Positions 9,348-21,074 of a stretch of 64,000 nucleotides of DNA are shown piece after piece. Position 1 is the stretch's first letter. Each line of letters starts with the position of its first letter. Source of the DNA: Lophium mytilinum (taxonomy: Eukaryota > Ascomycota > Dothideomycetes > Mytilinidiales > Mytilinidiaceae); assembly GCA_010093605.1 (NCBI GenBank), contig MU004181.1, positions 3,130,215 to 3,194,214 on the forward strand, given 5' to 3'. The translations under genes were made by a program, and so were the position numbers. The notes beneath the pieces are model-generated. The model did no database searches, was not told the origin of the DNA, and worked only from the letters and a program-made list of their open reading frames with translations.

Positions 9348-11574
9348 TCATGCGTGTGAAGTCCGCTGACCATATCGCTGATAGGCCTCGCTGCCCGGTG
9401 CATGGCCCGCGTCGGATGCAGAGCCTGGACGTTGCAGTGATTGTGTCGTCGGCAGCGGCGCCGAAGCAGGGCTGTCCAGATACCCGCCGTACTCCCATGC
9501 GCTGCGGCCCGTCGAGTATGGGAAATTGGGTGCTGCATGCGCTACCGGTAGATGCGCGCTTGCCGGCCATGGGCTCAGGCCTTGGAGGCTCGGCGCCAGC
9601 TGGGGAACCGATACTGGCAGCTCCGTCGGCAGGCCACCTGACACGCCCAGGCCTGCTGATGCTTTGCTCTTGGGAGAGTGCAGCTTTGCCAGCGGCAGGC
9701 CCGTCGCGTACGCCAGGGGCCCCGAGGAGCTGGCGACTGAGCGTGGAGACGTGTTGCGATGGAGGTCGTTGGACTCGAGCGCCCCCGCCGTCGACGAGTA
9801 GCTGGCAGACTGTGACGTGTTAGCTGCATGCAGCCCATGAGTCTATTGCACATACATATTTACTGATAATCTTCTTGAGCGCATGCGCGAGGATCTTCCA
9901 CGGGAAAACCTTGACGTCCTTCTCAATGTTGCGCGGCTTAGGGTTAGGGAAGCCCATGATGACTTTGAAGAACTCCTCACTGTCCACCTTGGTTTTGGAC
10001 ACTGTCGCTGGCCGGAACCCTTCCAAGTTGCGTCGGATGCGATTCTTCTCCTCCACCGTAAACCTCACGCCCACCAGCGATTCGAGAAGGAAGATGGTGT
10101 CCACGCTGGTGATGTAGCACTCATTCTTCTCCTCCCACCAGATGCAGCTGACACAGATGCTGTTGGGCGAGCGTTGTTCTGGTGATACTGGCTCGAACGT
10201 TGTCGTTATCGTGCTCCCTGACTGGCTTCTTCGGAACTGAACCAGGCGTCGTTTGGTGTCTCGTTCGTCTAGGCTCCATTTGTCAAGGTCGCCCATCTTC
10301 TCCAAGTCCCCATCGATCTTCAGTATCGCCTTTGAGTTCGGGTACATTAAGTAAGGATTGAAGGCCTGAGGATGCGAAGGCCCCGGCGTGCCTCTGTTGC
10401 TGGGAACCTGGATAGTAGACGTCCGAATCAGTTGCGGGTTCGCGAGGCTAGCAGGAGATGGCATGGCTGGCGTTCTGGCTGGAGTTGCTGCAAGAGATGC
10501 CGGACTACGACGCGGCTGAGTAACGGTAGAGTAGGGACTGTACGAGGGCATGTTCGGCGACTGTGCCTTGATATTCTGCGAGTAGTTCATTCCTCCTGGA
10601 TGGATATAAGATTGAGTCTGCTGCGGTTGCACTCTCTCGTAGCCAGTTGAATATAGCCCACTCGGGAGCGAAGGCTGGAGATACGGCGTGACTGGCGACG
10701 GCGAGCCATGTCCAGTAGCGTAGCCTCCGGCGGTCTCCCTAGGTTTCGAATAGAGGCGCTGTGACGAGATGCGCTTCGGCTCTGGTCTGATGTAGTCTTC
10801 CGATTCGCCTGAGTACTTGCGCTTTCGCGGAACGTCTTGCACGGGATTGTACGAGTTGTACGAGGCAGCAAGGTCCGAGTAAGTGAAATCACCGACTTCA
10901 ACGACGTCGTACTCGCGGCCATAGGCATCTTCGATCTTCATTTGCAGTCGGACCTGGTTATCGAGAAGGGAATTCGTCGACAACGGAGGCGATGGAATTT
11001 CTGTGGTCGTCGAGTAGAAGTAGTAGTTATCCGATTGCGTAACTTTCATCTGGCTCGTCTCGCACCGCTTGGTGCCAAACATGATGGTGTAGAAGTAGAT
11101 GTTGGTCTGGCTGGTGAGTTCCCATCTGCTTCTCAGATTAATGGTGAACTTTTCTCCTGCAACACCTTTAGTAGGATGATACGACGTAATTTCCGGCGGA
11201 GGTCCAGGGAGTTGCAGTGAACGAGATGACGCATCAATAAATGGAAAGGCAGCTGGATAGCTGCTTGAGCCGCGTGACTCGTAGCCCGAAATGGGAATGT
11301 AGGGCATCTCTACGCTCGAGGGCTCATGGGATGCCCTCGCCTGCGCGTCGGTGTATTGCGAGGCGAAAGGCTGTGTAAAGCTAGCATAGCTTGGGTCTTG
11401 GTTTGGTCGTGTGGCTGCGGCGTCTAAAAGAGGGTGTCAGTCAAACCTAGTCTCACGTGTGCCTGACCCGGGGCCATCCGACCGAACGGGGTCTTCTGCC
11501 TCGCACACTCGTCATCTGCACCATACATACGTACCGTAGAGATAGGGTTCCTGCGACTTTTCGTAACTAGACAT
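9348..11574 (-). CDS. medA: Developmental regulator Medusa (MedA/Acr1/Ren1 family)
   Basis: Nuclear regulator of conidiophore development, adherence and biofilm in Aspergillus; orthologues are Acr1 of Magnaporthe and Ren1 of Fusarium. Three exons: 11574-11535 (MSSYEKSQEPYLY), 11423-9856 and 9809-9348, giving 689 aa. The N-terminal half holds a beta-rich block (EITSYHPTKGVAGEKFTINL) and a basic stretch PRKRKYSG that may be an NLS, followed by a Ser/Pro/Gln-rich linker. The diagnostic C-terminal domain begins near KAILKIDGDLEKMG and runs through FTVEEKNRIRRNLEGFRP to PNPKPRNIEKDVKVFPWKIL. The last intron is only 46 nt (9855-9810) with a GCTAAC branch site; reading through it would replace the 153-aa Ser/Pro-rich tail with a dozen residues. 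The 111-nt first intron follows codon 13. Confidence 0.93.
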
Positions 11575-14500
11575 GGACAGTGTGGCAGACAGCCCGGATA
11601 AAGTCAGAGGACCACTTTCGTAGTCTTGACCACACTGCAACAACAACGACTCGGTAGAGTCACAGTCTTCGCCTACAATGAAGGGCGCTTTCACACTCCT
11701 TTCAGGCTGCGGTCCCGACACGAGGTTAGCAGGCAACTTAGTGGTGGCGGCGGCAACGCAGGCAGCAGCATGGTGTATGGGGCGGAGTGCGGCATTGCCT
11801 CTGGTAGGATGGGAACAGCACGTACCTGAAAGCGAGCACTGGCGATGCAGGCCAGCTTGACGGTATTTCGAAGGTTTGAGGTTGTCGTGAGGCAGTGATG
11901 CTCGGACTGCACCGCCTGGACGAAACGTCTCGCGGAGCGCAGTGAACTTGAGAAGGATCCACAAATGTGGGAAACTGTCTCTCGGAGTAGGAGCAAAGAC
12001 ACACGGCCGGGCAAACTCGACTGCTCCAAGCATACGATGACAGTCTGACTTCAAGATGGTGGGAGAGCACAGTGGGACTCGTGACACTTGTAGGTGACGA
12101 TGAGACCCCGTCGACAGACAGACGAGAGCAGTTCTCACAGTAAAGAATCATTCGGGAGAGATTGCAGGGGCCTTTGAGAGCTCAGGTTCCTTTGAGGTGA
12201 GTCGGCTGTCTCGCGCACAGGATGCTTCCGTCGCGTAGAAATGCGCGGTTTCGGGAAGGCGAGGGACTTCGCCAGTAGAACAAGATTGATTCAGCGCAGC
12301 AACCTGTCTGGAATGAGAATGATAGATGCAAAGCGGTCTACCGCGCATGGCTGCAGACGCGCCTGGACGTGCTCACCTGGGAAACAAAGAGTTCAGAAAC
12401 ATTCGCGCTGGGGGCGGGCCGTGGTGGTGAGGCTGGGCGGCAATCTTGCGGGACGGTGGAGCACTAGACCGGTGCGGAGAGAAGTGTTATTACAGCGGTA
12501 GCGTTCCCGGAACTATGGCAGCGCGTGAGATTGGCGGAACCGGATGACGACGATCGGCAGACATGCAAGGAAGTGCAGGCCGACTCACCTTTGAGGACCT
12601 TCAGACGTCTGGGAGCAGCTCGAACCGTCGGCCTGGTATTCTGGTATTCTGGGGCAGCGGGCAGTGGCAGACGGAGGCCTGAAACTAAGGACCTGCAGTG
12701 TGCAGAGGCTGTGGTGGAGGTGAGGGTTGAGCTCGACCCGGGTCACCGTAAGGCGCAGCGTCAGCGCTCACGGGCCGCAAAGGTCCCCAGTGGACGCGAC
12801 CGGGGAAGCGGACAGCTCGCTCTGCCAGTTTGGTTTGGGGGAGAGGCGTCTGCTGGAGAGCGGTGCCTGGCAGGCTGAGGGCTCCCAGACAGCAACAGAG
12901 CGCTGGAACACTAGGCTGGCTCGCGGGCGGTCGAGCAGCAGGCTTCAGCAAGAATGCACACAGAGGCCGGCCACAGCGCTGAGTCACAATCCAAGGGCGG
13001 CGAGGAGGGCGAGGGCGAGGTTGCAAACGAAGGACGCAGCGGATAGCGAGAGCTACGGCGAAAGCGAGAGTTGGAGGGCCGGCAAGACAGCGTGGGAGCA
13101 GAAAGGGCAGCCAAACTGGGGCGACGGCGGGGACGAGATATAGAGCCGCAGCGGAAACATCAGCGAGCACTGCTTGCATGGCGGGTGTGCTTCGCGGCCG
13201 TGCAAGACGGTGACGCTGCGCCATTCAGCAGCTGGAGAGGGCGTCTCCGGCGCTGACTGGCCAGGGCCGGAGCCAGTGCACGTCTGCTAAGCATCTTGGT
13301 GCGGTCTGGGGCTTGGGGAGCCTTCGCTGCTTCGGGCAGCATGGCACTGACAGAAAGGGAGAGGCTGCTGAGGTTGCGAGTGCGGCTGCGAGTGGCAGCC
13401 CAGGTGGGCCGAAGCGAATGTGGTGAGCGACGGCCGCGCGGGCCCTAGCGTTGATGGCTGCTATTCTGGGCGTGGCTTGCATGCAACCTTAATTCGAGTC
13501 CTGGACCCGGGACTACACCACTGCGAATGACGACGCCAGACGACAGCAGCGCAGGCCCAGTATCACCGTGGCCTCACGACTAGCCTTACGGGGTGGTATA
13601 GCGCTCACTTCGACCGCTTTCTCACCACGCCCACACGCTCACGGCATCACGAGTCGCCGCCGTGGCCACGCTGAGCACGCTGCGGCGGCAAACCAACCAC
13701 GGCGCGGGCTCCAGCACGCTGGGGCGGGCCGAGAATTAGTTCTGTACGAAGGTACGAGCGCCCCGCTGTGTTTGCTGGCTCCGCTCTGCCTTCCGCCGGC
13801 TTCCTCTCCTCCCGCCGCCTCCCGCCTCCTATCGCAGCCGGGCTGGAGGGCTTCCAAGCTTCCTCTCCACGGCATCCCGGGTGCGCGTCTCGGGCTGGCC
13901 TTGCAGAGGGAGGGGCTGCCGGTCATCGACGCCTGCATGCTGCGACAGCGACGTCGGAAATCCGCCGCCGCTCCACCTACGTCCCTTGCGCATCAGCACG
14001 CACTGTAATGGCCGTCGTTATTCTTAGCAGCTGATGCCGCCGTAGCACGCCGGGTCCCTCCGTGTTGAGGGCGGGCTACGAGGCCGGTGCGGCTGTGTCG
14101 ATCGCCCGCCGGGGACGAGGCCTACCTTATGCGCTGGGCGTTTGGCTTGCAGCATCGCCACGCTACCATCTCAGGCCAGGGACATTTATGCAGCCAGGGC
14201 CGCTAATCGGGCAGCGAGATGCATGTCCCTGGGAATCGCGGCTCCGGCCCAGCTTTGGCTTCTTCTACGACTGCTTCTTCGGACGAGCCTCCTCTGTCTA
14301 CCCTGGATACATCAGTCTAGAGATGGCTTCCTGGCCCGGACCGTCCTCCTTTCCAATGTCCATGTGTCAACGAAATGTTCGAAACGCTCCCCTTCCGCCC
14401 GTAGCGCCCGCCCTCCAATACCGACCCGATCAGACTGCCCTTATGCAGGCACATCCGCCTCACGCCTCACTCGCCTGATGCCACCCGCGCAAACCCCCGC

Positions 14501-17080
14501 GTGCTCCACCAACACCAGCGCGGCGAGTGAAACGGCGATGCTGCACGCCGCAAATCATAAGAGCCGCTGTCGCCGTCTGGTTTGCCGCCTCCAACCTCAC
14601 CTGGTCTTCCCTCCTCGCCGTCCCTCGGCTCTGCGACGCGCTCTCACCACCACGTCGCCGGCAAGCGTCCAAAGAAGTGGAGCACGAGGCCAAGGCAAGA
14701 TTCGCAATTGCGAGCCGACTTTGACGACCGATTGAGGTGTGTTCTAGTGTTGGCTGCTGGGTCGCCTCCCGCTTCCGTGCATCACCTCGGCCACCGTCTC
14801 CCTCTCCATTCATTGTGCTTGATAATTCTCTTCCTGCGCGCCGACTTCAGGATCCCCTTCCCAAGTGCGCTTTTCAGCTGTCGTGACCGCCCTAAGCGGT
14901 CCATCGGTCCTCGTCAATCCCAACGCCCGCGCGCGATCGGGCCCTCTGGGGCCAGTCAGACAAGCCTACAGCACAATCATCTCTACGCCTCATGCTGTTA
15001 CTAACCCCGCGCCGTCGGCTATCGTCGACTCCGGCAGCAGAGTGCATCTGTGGCGTCCGATGGGATGGGTCACTAGCCTCGCGCACCCAATCCAGGATTC
15101 AACACCATGGATCTGGGATTGTCGTCGCCGCATCAGGGGCAGGCCGTGCATGGGCCGGTATCATCACCTGTGGCTATCCGTTGGCTGGGAGCTGTAAGTA
15201 CTGTGGGATTGCATATGCACTCATCGCCCTCGATAATCACGCAGCGATCGATCAATCTATTGCCGTGTGCATGGCCACTACGAGCACAGCGCCCTCTGCG
15301 GGCGAATCTCTCGTCGTGCCAGCACAAGTGCTTCAGCCTGTGCAACGACGGAGCTTGCAGCCCAGAGGCTTCCCCTTGCGACTGGGTGTCATACTGGCAC
15401 ATTCTCTCCGTCGCACACACTACCACCACGGCGTCCTCGTACTGTAACGTCGGCGGCCACCCAATCGCCAGCGCCCGCTCGGCGTGCTCCAGCTTGACAT
15501 GCGACGCCGTCCTGTCAGGCACTTCTCCTGGAGAGGCGGGGTGCCGTGCGGGAACAGCTTCTGCGCATTGGCATTCTCGTTCACCGGAGACCATCCGTAC
15601 GCAGTCCGGGACCACAGCGCCGTCTTTGTGTCGATCCGGGCACCATAGTCCGTCATTTCTCGTCGAGCTCAACAGTACGAAAAGCATCAGACAGAGAATT
15701 CCTGGTTCTTGGGAAGTCTTGCTGCACCTGCACACTCTTCCGAAAGCATCGCCGATATCGCTCCCCCGTCGATTGCGTAGATATCGGGCCACTCTCCGCG
15801 CAAGACAACCCACCATCACTCATTCCAATGCTACTCACACCAGACTCTCCCGCTCTCTCTGTTGTCAGAAGACGTCTCAAGTGCCATCATTCCGCCGTCT
15901 GAAGGGCTCGCACGTATCCACTTTGGCTGTGTGCGACGCCCTTGCAACCTGGCTCTTGGGTCCTGGCTGCATATCGTAACACGAGCGCTGGCCGATTTCT
16001 CACTGCACGCAAGGGTCGGAGCCCAGTGACCAGGGTTTGCGAAGCAATCAGCGGACAATCCGCTGTGGGGTCGCCTGGAATGTGAGATTAAATCCGTATG
16101 AAACGGTGGGTACAACGGCCTGCATGAGCTCCTGGCGATTTTTCCTGGGTAGAGATCCCGAGGCGTTGGATGCAGTGGTTCCCTACGGCAAGGTCGTGTA
16201 TCGTGGGTGCATGTTTCCCGAATCAGGGGCTGTCAGGCTTACGCAATTGCCGGCTCCCGATGCTAGAGAGGAATGTGTAGTGTTCTGGAACTGCTGACAG
16301 CTGGGAGTGTTCACAAAGTGACATGATTGAGGAGAATAGTAAGGCACATGTTGAAGCTGACGAAATTGTGACTGAAAGAAGATACATAGTAAGTGTTTCT
16401 TTCCAATTCACGGTCATTTCAATCCATCATTTCCAAGCGTGCCGCTCTAAGTTTCATCGTCGTGCAAGTATCCGCACAATGTATCAGCTAAGATGATCCA
16501 CAAAAGTAAGTCGGTAACGGTAAATCTTCGAATCTTAGTTGTTTGAACAATCCTAATCTTTGAATGTGGTTTCGGATTCCCTTCCTGAGCTCCAGCGTTC
16601 CACGTTTCACAAATGGAACGCTTTAATTGGAACCTATTTTTTCTGTTGGAGCTCTATCATCTGCTGGTCTTCTACAACCAAATGTAGTCCTCAAGCACAA
16701 TCAAAGATCAGTAAGTCATTGTGGGTTGGCCCAGGAGTGTATTAGGGTGACTAAAATGATACAACTGCGCTTGACTTTGTTCTACCTCGATTTACGAAAT
16801 TCCGCCAAGGAACTCCATATAGTTGCAGATAGTCTTACATAAGACAAGGACAAGGCGCCGTACACACCGGCATCATAGCATGTTATTGGTTTCATCAATT
16901 GGCTTGAATTTGCTTTCAAATTTGGTCATTGGGATACTGCAATAGGAAATCGCCTACCCCAATATCAGAATAAGTCTTGTCCACTTCAGTCTTTCAATCC
17001 TCGCTAGATCTCTGACGCATTCATTATTATGTATGGCCTCCATCAGATACCTACAACCATTCCAAATGTCAATATCTTTG
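11575..17080. other. 5.5-kb GC-rich tract upstream of medA, no supported gene
   Basis: From the medA ATG out to about 16 kb the sequence is markedly GC-rich and stop-poor, producing many overlapping frames on both strands (for example 15107-15979 plus against 15133-15819 minus). None shows a recognisable domain, coherent splice pattern or family motif. Long, GC-rich upstream regions with untranslated leaders and small upstream frames are known for medA in Aspergillus and for other conidiation regulators, so I read this as medA promoter and 5' leader. From about 16.3 kb the base composition returns to normal and then becomes AT-richer (16400-17080), with nothing recognisable. Confidence 0.4.
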
Positions 17081-18327
17081 TCAAAGCAAATGCCACCAAT
17101 ACCAGTTAAGCCGCCGCCTCCCGAACCTCCTCAACCTCCGGCCCATAACAACCCTACCTAGGTACTCGACTATCACACCCTTTCTAACGAATCGCTTCTC
17201 CTTGTCCCTCTCCCGCATATCCCTCAGAATCAATAAACCCTCAAGCCTTAGACCGCAAAAACCCCTTCGCCACACCCAACCCCACCAGCCCACCACCCCC
17301 CGCCCCGTCTCTTCACTGGCCACAGCCCCATCCAATCGGAGGCTTGAAGCCCCTTAGCCTCCTCCCTCCTCGCATCCCCCGCACCACAAGTCGCCATAAC
17401 CCGCACCGCATCTGGCCTGACGTCCGGCGCCAAATCCGGCCAGCCACGAGGTCGGAGCGTCGATGATCCGGGCGATCGCTGCACGCGCTGCACATCGATG
17501 CGCGGCATCTACTGGCTGCATTGAGGCGGCTCGGCTATGGTTAGTCACGTCACGCTATTGGAACTGGGCGGGTCTGGCGCTCGATGCGGTACGCGACGAT
17601 AACGTGCGAGAGGGATGAGGTGCGAGCGGGTCGGGCCTGCCGATGGGCTCGGGAGGTGGGTGTTGGGAAGGGGAGGACTGGGATTGTGAGCGATTTGTTA
17701 GAGGGAGGAGGGGGTTGGGGGGATTTGGAATGGTTGCCATGTGGGTTTGAGACATGGTGAGTTTCTAGGATTGCTGATGGCGGCTTGGTTAGGATGGGTG
17801 GTGGATGCTACCATCGTGTTGCCCCTCACGACATGCTTTCAGCTCTCAAAGCCCTCACGGACGCAATAGAAGCCAGTAGGCTCAGAAGCGAGACTACGCG
17901 AACGACACCCTCCAATTATTAGGTAGCTACAGTACACACGGGCATAGCCACAAAGCCGATACCAACCCGCCTTTTCCTATCTATCTTCAACACCCTCCCC
18001 CTTCCTCCCCTCATCTTCCTCCACGGGAGCAAAAGCAATACAAACAAAGAAAAAAGAACGCGAGAGCAGCCAGGCATCCGCCGATATTAAAACTCAACGG
18101 AGGGTATAAGCCAGACCAAGAGATACCAAGAGAAACAATCCCAACCCATTCCCTCCATTTTCTTTTCCTAACCCCGTCCGATATTTCGATCGAAGAGGTC
18201 AATCCTGACCGTCCCATGCCCGACTAAGAATGTCTTCTTCGGCGCGGCCTTATCCCATCTTATACCATCCCATCCCATCCCACCCCACCCCATCCCTAAT
18301 ACCACCCCCTTTCCCGTTCCCAACTCC
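17081..18327. other. Intergenic, with one weak small frame on the minus strand
   Basis: A 66-codon minus-strand frame (17755-17555) starts MSQTHMATIPNPPNPLLPL and is Pro/Ser-rich. It could be a first exon of a small gene extending towards 17100, but I could not find a convincing splice partner or any family match, so it is not called. The right part probably contains the 3' UTR of the serine-rich gene. Confidence 0.3.
18264..18296. repeat. CATCC-type microsatellite
   Basis: About six imperfect copies of a pentamer (CATCC/CACCC) run in tandem in the 3' flank of the serine-rich gene. Confidence 0.7.
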
Positions 18328-20286
18328 TCAAAACGCAACACCAACCGGACTAACCGGGCTGACAAAGCCCACCTCATCCCCCTCAATCCCAACCATCTTC
18401 AAATCCACAACTACTCCCATCTCCTTCCCCAACGCTCCCCGCATCTCTCCTCCCGGCGTCTCCGGACTCCCCGGTCCAAACCTAAACCGCCCGCTCTCCG
18501 CCTCGTCCTCGAACGATGGGCTCGCCGTGCGCGAGCTCAGCGCCGGCGTCGACGGGCACGACAGCAGCGTGACAGTCCCCGTCTCGGCGCTCGCCTGGCG
18601 CGTGTGCGGGCGCGAGAGGAGCGACTGGGTGCCGCTCTCGCTGCCGCTGTGGTGGTGGCTCTGCTGCTGGGTCGGCTGCGGCGTGCACTGGTAGAACGGA
18701 GTCGGGGTGGAGTGCTGCTGCGGGATCGGGTTCGAGATCTTGTATGCAGCGGCAGACGTGGGTGTGGTGGGGGTTGACGGGATGGAGCGTTTGAGCCACG
18801 CGCCCAGGCGGCCGAGGGGTGTGGTCGGCGTGGGGACGGTGGGCGTGGGCGGGGTGATGGGGTTGGAGTTTAGAGGTCCCTGGCGGGGTGGGGGAGGGAG
18901 GGGAGGGGGGATGAGTTTGAGTTTCTTGGTGCGGGTGGCGAAGAGGGAGGGGGTTGGGGAGGAAGATTGGGAGCGCGAGCGCGCGTTGGGGAGAGGGGAG
19001 CTGGGGAGGGGTTTGGAGACAAAGGGGACGGAGAAGGCGGATCCGATGTCCGAGAGCGTTTCTGAGCGGACGTGCATGCGGAGGGAGGGTGCGATTGCTG
19101 GGACGTGGTGGGAGGGGGATGGCGGAGGGATGTTGGGGAAGGTTGCGGATGGGCCGAGACGGGCATCTGCACGGCGATCCTCTACGATGGTGTTGAGCTC
19201 GCGGATCTCTCGCTCGACGTCGGTTTTGGCGCGACGGAGACTACCGCGTTTCGTGAGGGAGTGGGGAGCGTCGGTGTATGACCGAGCACGGGATGGAGAT
19301 GGGAGGCGTGAGAGAGGGGTGCGGGGAGAGGCGAGGCTGCTCATTGTTCCCGAGCGTTGGAATGTGCTGGGAGACTGGCAGAAGGATTCGTTTTGGAGAA
19401 GGTGAGTGGAGGTCGGCCTGCTAATGGTACTGCTAATGCTAGACCTGATTGAGCCAACAGGCTTGCGTTGGATGTTGTATGATGTATTAGACGATATCGA
19501 ATCGGTTTTTGATGATGACCTGACGCGTGCCTGCGCGGGGAATTCCAGCCCAGCTGGCAGACTGCTCCATTCGGCCTCGGCGAAGTCGGGGAGCGGCGAG
19601 AGGCGGCCGTTGTCGACGTAGATGGACAGCTCCAATGGCCTGAAGCTTCGTCGTCGACGTACTGGCATTGCCTCTTCTTGGAACGTGTCGAGTCCTTCAA
19701 CCCGACGGAAGTCTGTCGGGCCGCTGATGCTCGGACGGCCCTTGGAGTGAGCTACCCACGGCCGTTTGACAGTGGAGGAGTTCGTCCGTATGGAGGCCCT
19801 GGACATGGTGTCGCGGCCGCTCATGACCCATTGAGAGACGTGACGGGACATGGAGTGGCTGGTGACGGGACGGGGGTGCTCCGGCTCAGCTCGAGGCAGC
19901 TCTACTGCTCGCGGTTGGTCGTAGCATATCTGCATCTCGACGGGGCCTGAGAAGGTCGTCAGTCGAGGTCTAGTGTAGTAGTGTCGACACCGATTCCACC
20001 ACTGCGCCATACGCGACTCTCGCACGCATATGACCCTCCAGTTCGTCATGACTCCTCGAGCATTCAATGGTGGTCTACCAGAGCTCATGAGACATGGAGA
20101 TATCGGCCGCGGCGGTTGACCCCGCATAGCATCCACATATCCAAGCTCTTTCGCCGAGAAACAAGAGAAGTGCTACTTACTATTCGCCCTCAGGGCAGCC
20201 TCCTTCTCGTCACGCAGCTCAGCGGATGCACAGCACCCAGCAAAAGATATGGCCAGCCATGGGGATTGCGGTGGTCTAACAGCCAT
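18328..20286 (-). CDS. Serine/proline-rich protein with a short coiled coil
   Basis: Conserved type of fungal serine-rich protein of unknown function. Proposed exons are 20286-20181 (MAVRPPQSPWLAIS...ELRDEKEAALRAN) and 19946-18328, about 574 aa. The first exon has an in-frame GTAAGT donor and the second a GACTGAC branch and CTTCTCAG acceptor, and the frames join cleanly. An open frame also runs unspliced from 20136 (602 codons), but its first ~68 codons would then be the 234-nt intron. A single ~20-residue coiled-coil segment (DVEREIRELNTIVEDRRAD) sits mid-protein. It is preceded by an arginine-rich, possibly phosphorylated SPR-type region and followed by long Ser/Thr/Pro tracts including PPPLPPPPRQGP, a candidate SH3 ligand. 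No enzyme domain or signal peptide is evident. It is probably cytoplasmic or nuclear and disordered. Confidence 0.7.
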
Positions 20287-20339
20287 AGCGAATGTCCTAA
20301 ACGAGCCAACGTCTAGATACGCATGTCTCTCTTCTTCTC

Positions 20340-20515
20340 AATCAGGACCCACACGCGGCGTTAGCGAACAAGAAGACACAAAAGCAACAGAGAACGAAAG
20401 AACAAGAAAGCACCAAAGGAGAGAGGGGGAAAGAGAGGCAAGCGGCAAGCTCGAAGGGACTCGAGGGAGAAAGAGAGGTCGGGCAGGCGGGTGGAGGACA
20501 GGGAAGCGCCGCTCT
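20340..20515 (-). promoter_or_regulatory. Pyrimidine-rich leader/promoter tract of the serine-rich gene
   Basis: The plus strand is a near-continuous purine tract here (AGAAAGAGAGG-type), so the minus strand reads CT-rich just upstream of the ATG at 20286. CT-rich tracts are common at transcription start regions of filamentous fungi. This is inference from composition only. Confidence 0.35.
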
Positions 20516-21074
20516 TTCAACGCCCATGGAGAGTGCGAATTATGCAGCATATTGCAGCAGGGCCGTTCCAGGACGAATCACGACGCCATGTCCGCTCTCC
20601 ACTACCGAACCGGGCTCGAGCGCGCTCTCGTGGCGGGGCTGATTGGGACGCGGGCGCAATGTGGGAGCGTTCCTGGCGAGCTATTGGGCGCCTCGAGAGC
20701 AGCCCTAGAGCAGGCCCCAGTTGGCCGGCGCCTAATGCAATTCTCAACGGTGCCTGACAACCACACGTCGCCGTGCAGCCGCTGGAGGCTGATGCACGGG
20801 GACTGAATCAGCAGCGGCCTTTATTGAAGGGTCACGCCGGATCGTTCGCCAGCTGTTCGAGGCGGGGCGGCGCGCGTTGCAGAGAGAGAGAAAAAAAGAG
20901 CACATGCGACGGGCACGACGGAATCTGAGGGCCGGCACGGCTGCGACAGGGTATACTGCTGTTTCGAAAGTTTCAAACGCCTACTCCGACCACCATGACC
21001 CACCCAGTCCCGAGTATCGCGATACATTTATAAATCTCCGACGCTCCCGTCCCTCTTCGCACAGGCCTAGCGCA
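20516..21074. other. Intergenic region
   Basis: No gene seen. It lies between the upstream tract of the serine-rich gene and the stop codon of the TMEM184-like gene, both transcribed leftward. Confidence 0.4.

Noticed and set aside
9937-9950. Telomere-like TTAGGGTTAGGG word
   Set aside because: It lies inside the medA coding region and simply encodes the conserved FPNPKP segment on the minus strand; two units are not an interstitial telomere.
12525-15004. Many 100-180 codon frames on both strands
   Set aside because: They are mutually overlapping, rich in Arg/Ala/Pro from GC bias, with no conserved-looking blocks; treated as medA upstream region.
15107-15979. 290-codon plus-strand frame upstream of medA
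   Set aside because: It overlaps a 228-codon minus-strand frame, has no motif, has the composition expected of a stop-poor GC-rich tract, and lacks a coherent splice context.
17555-17755. 66-codon minus-strand frame as a small gene
   Set aside because: Pro/Ser-rich with no recognisable family and no convincing downstream exon; kept only as a remark in the intergenic entry.
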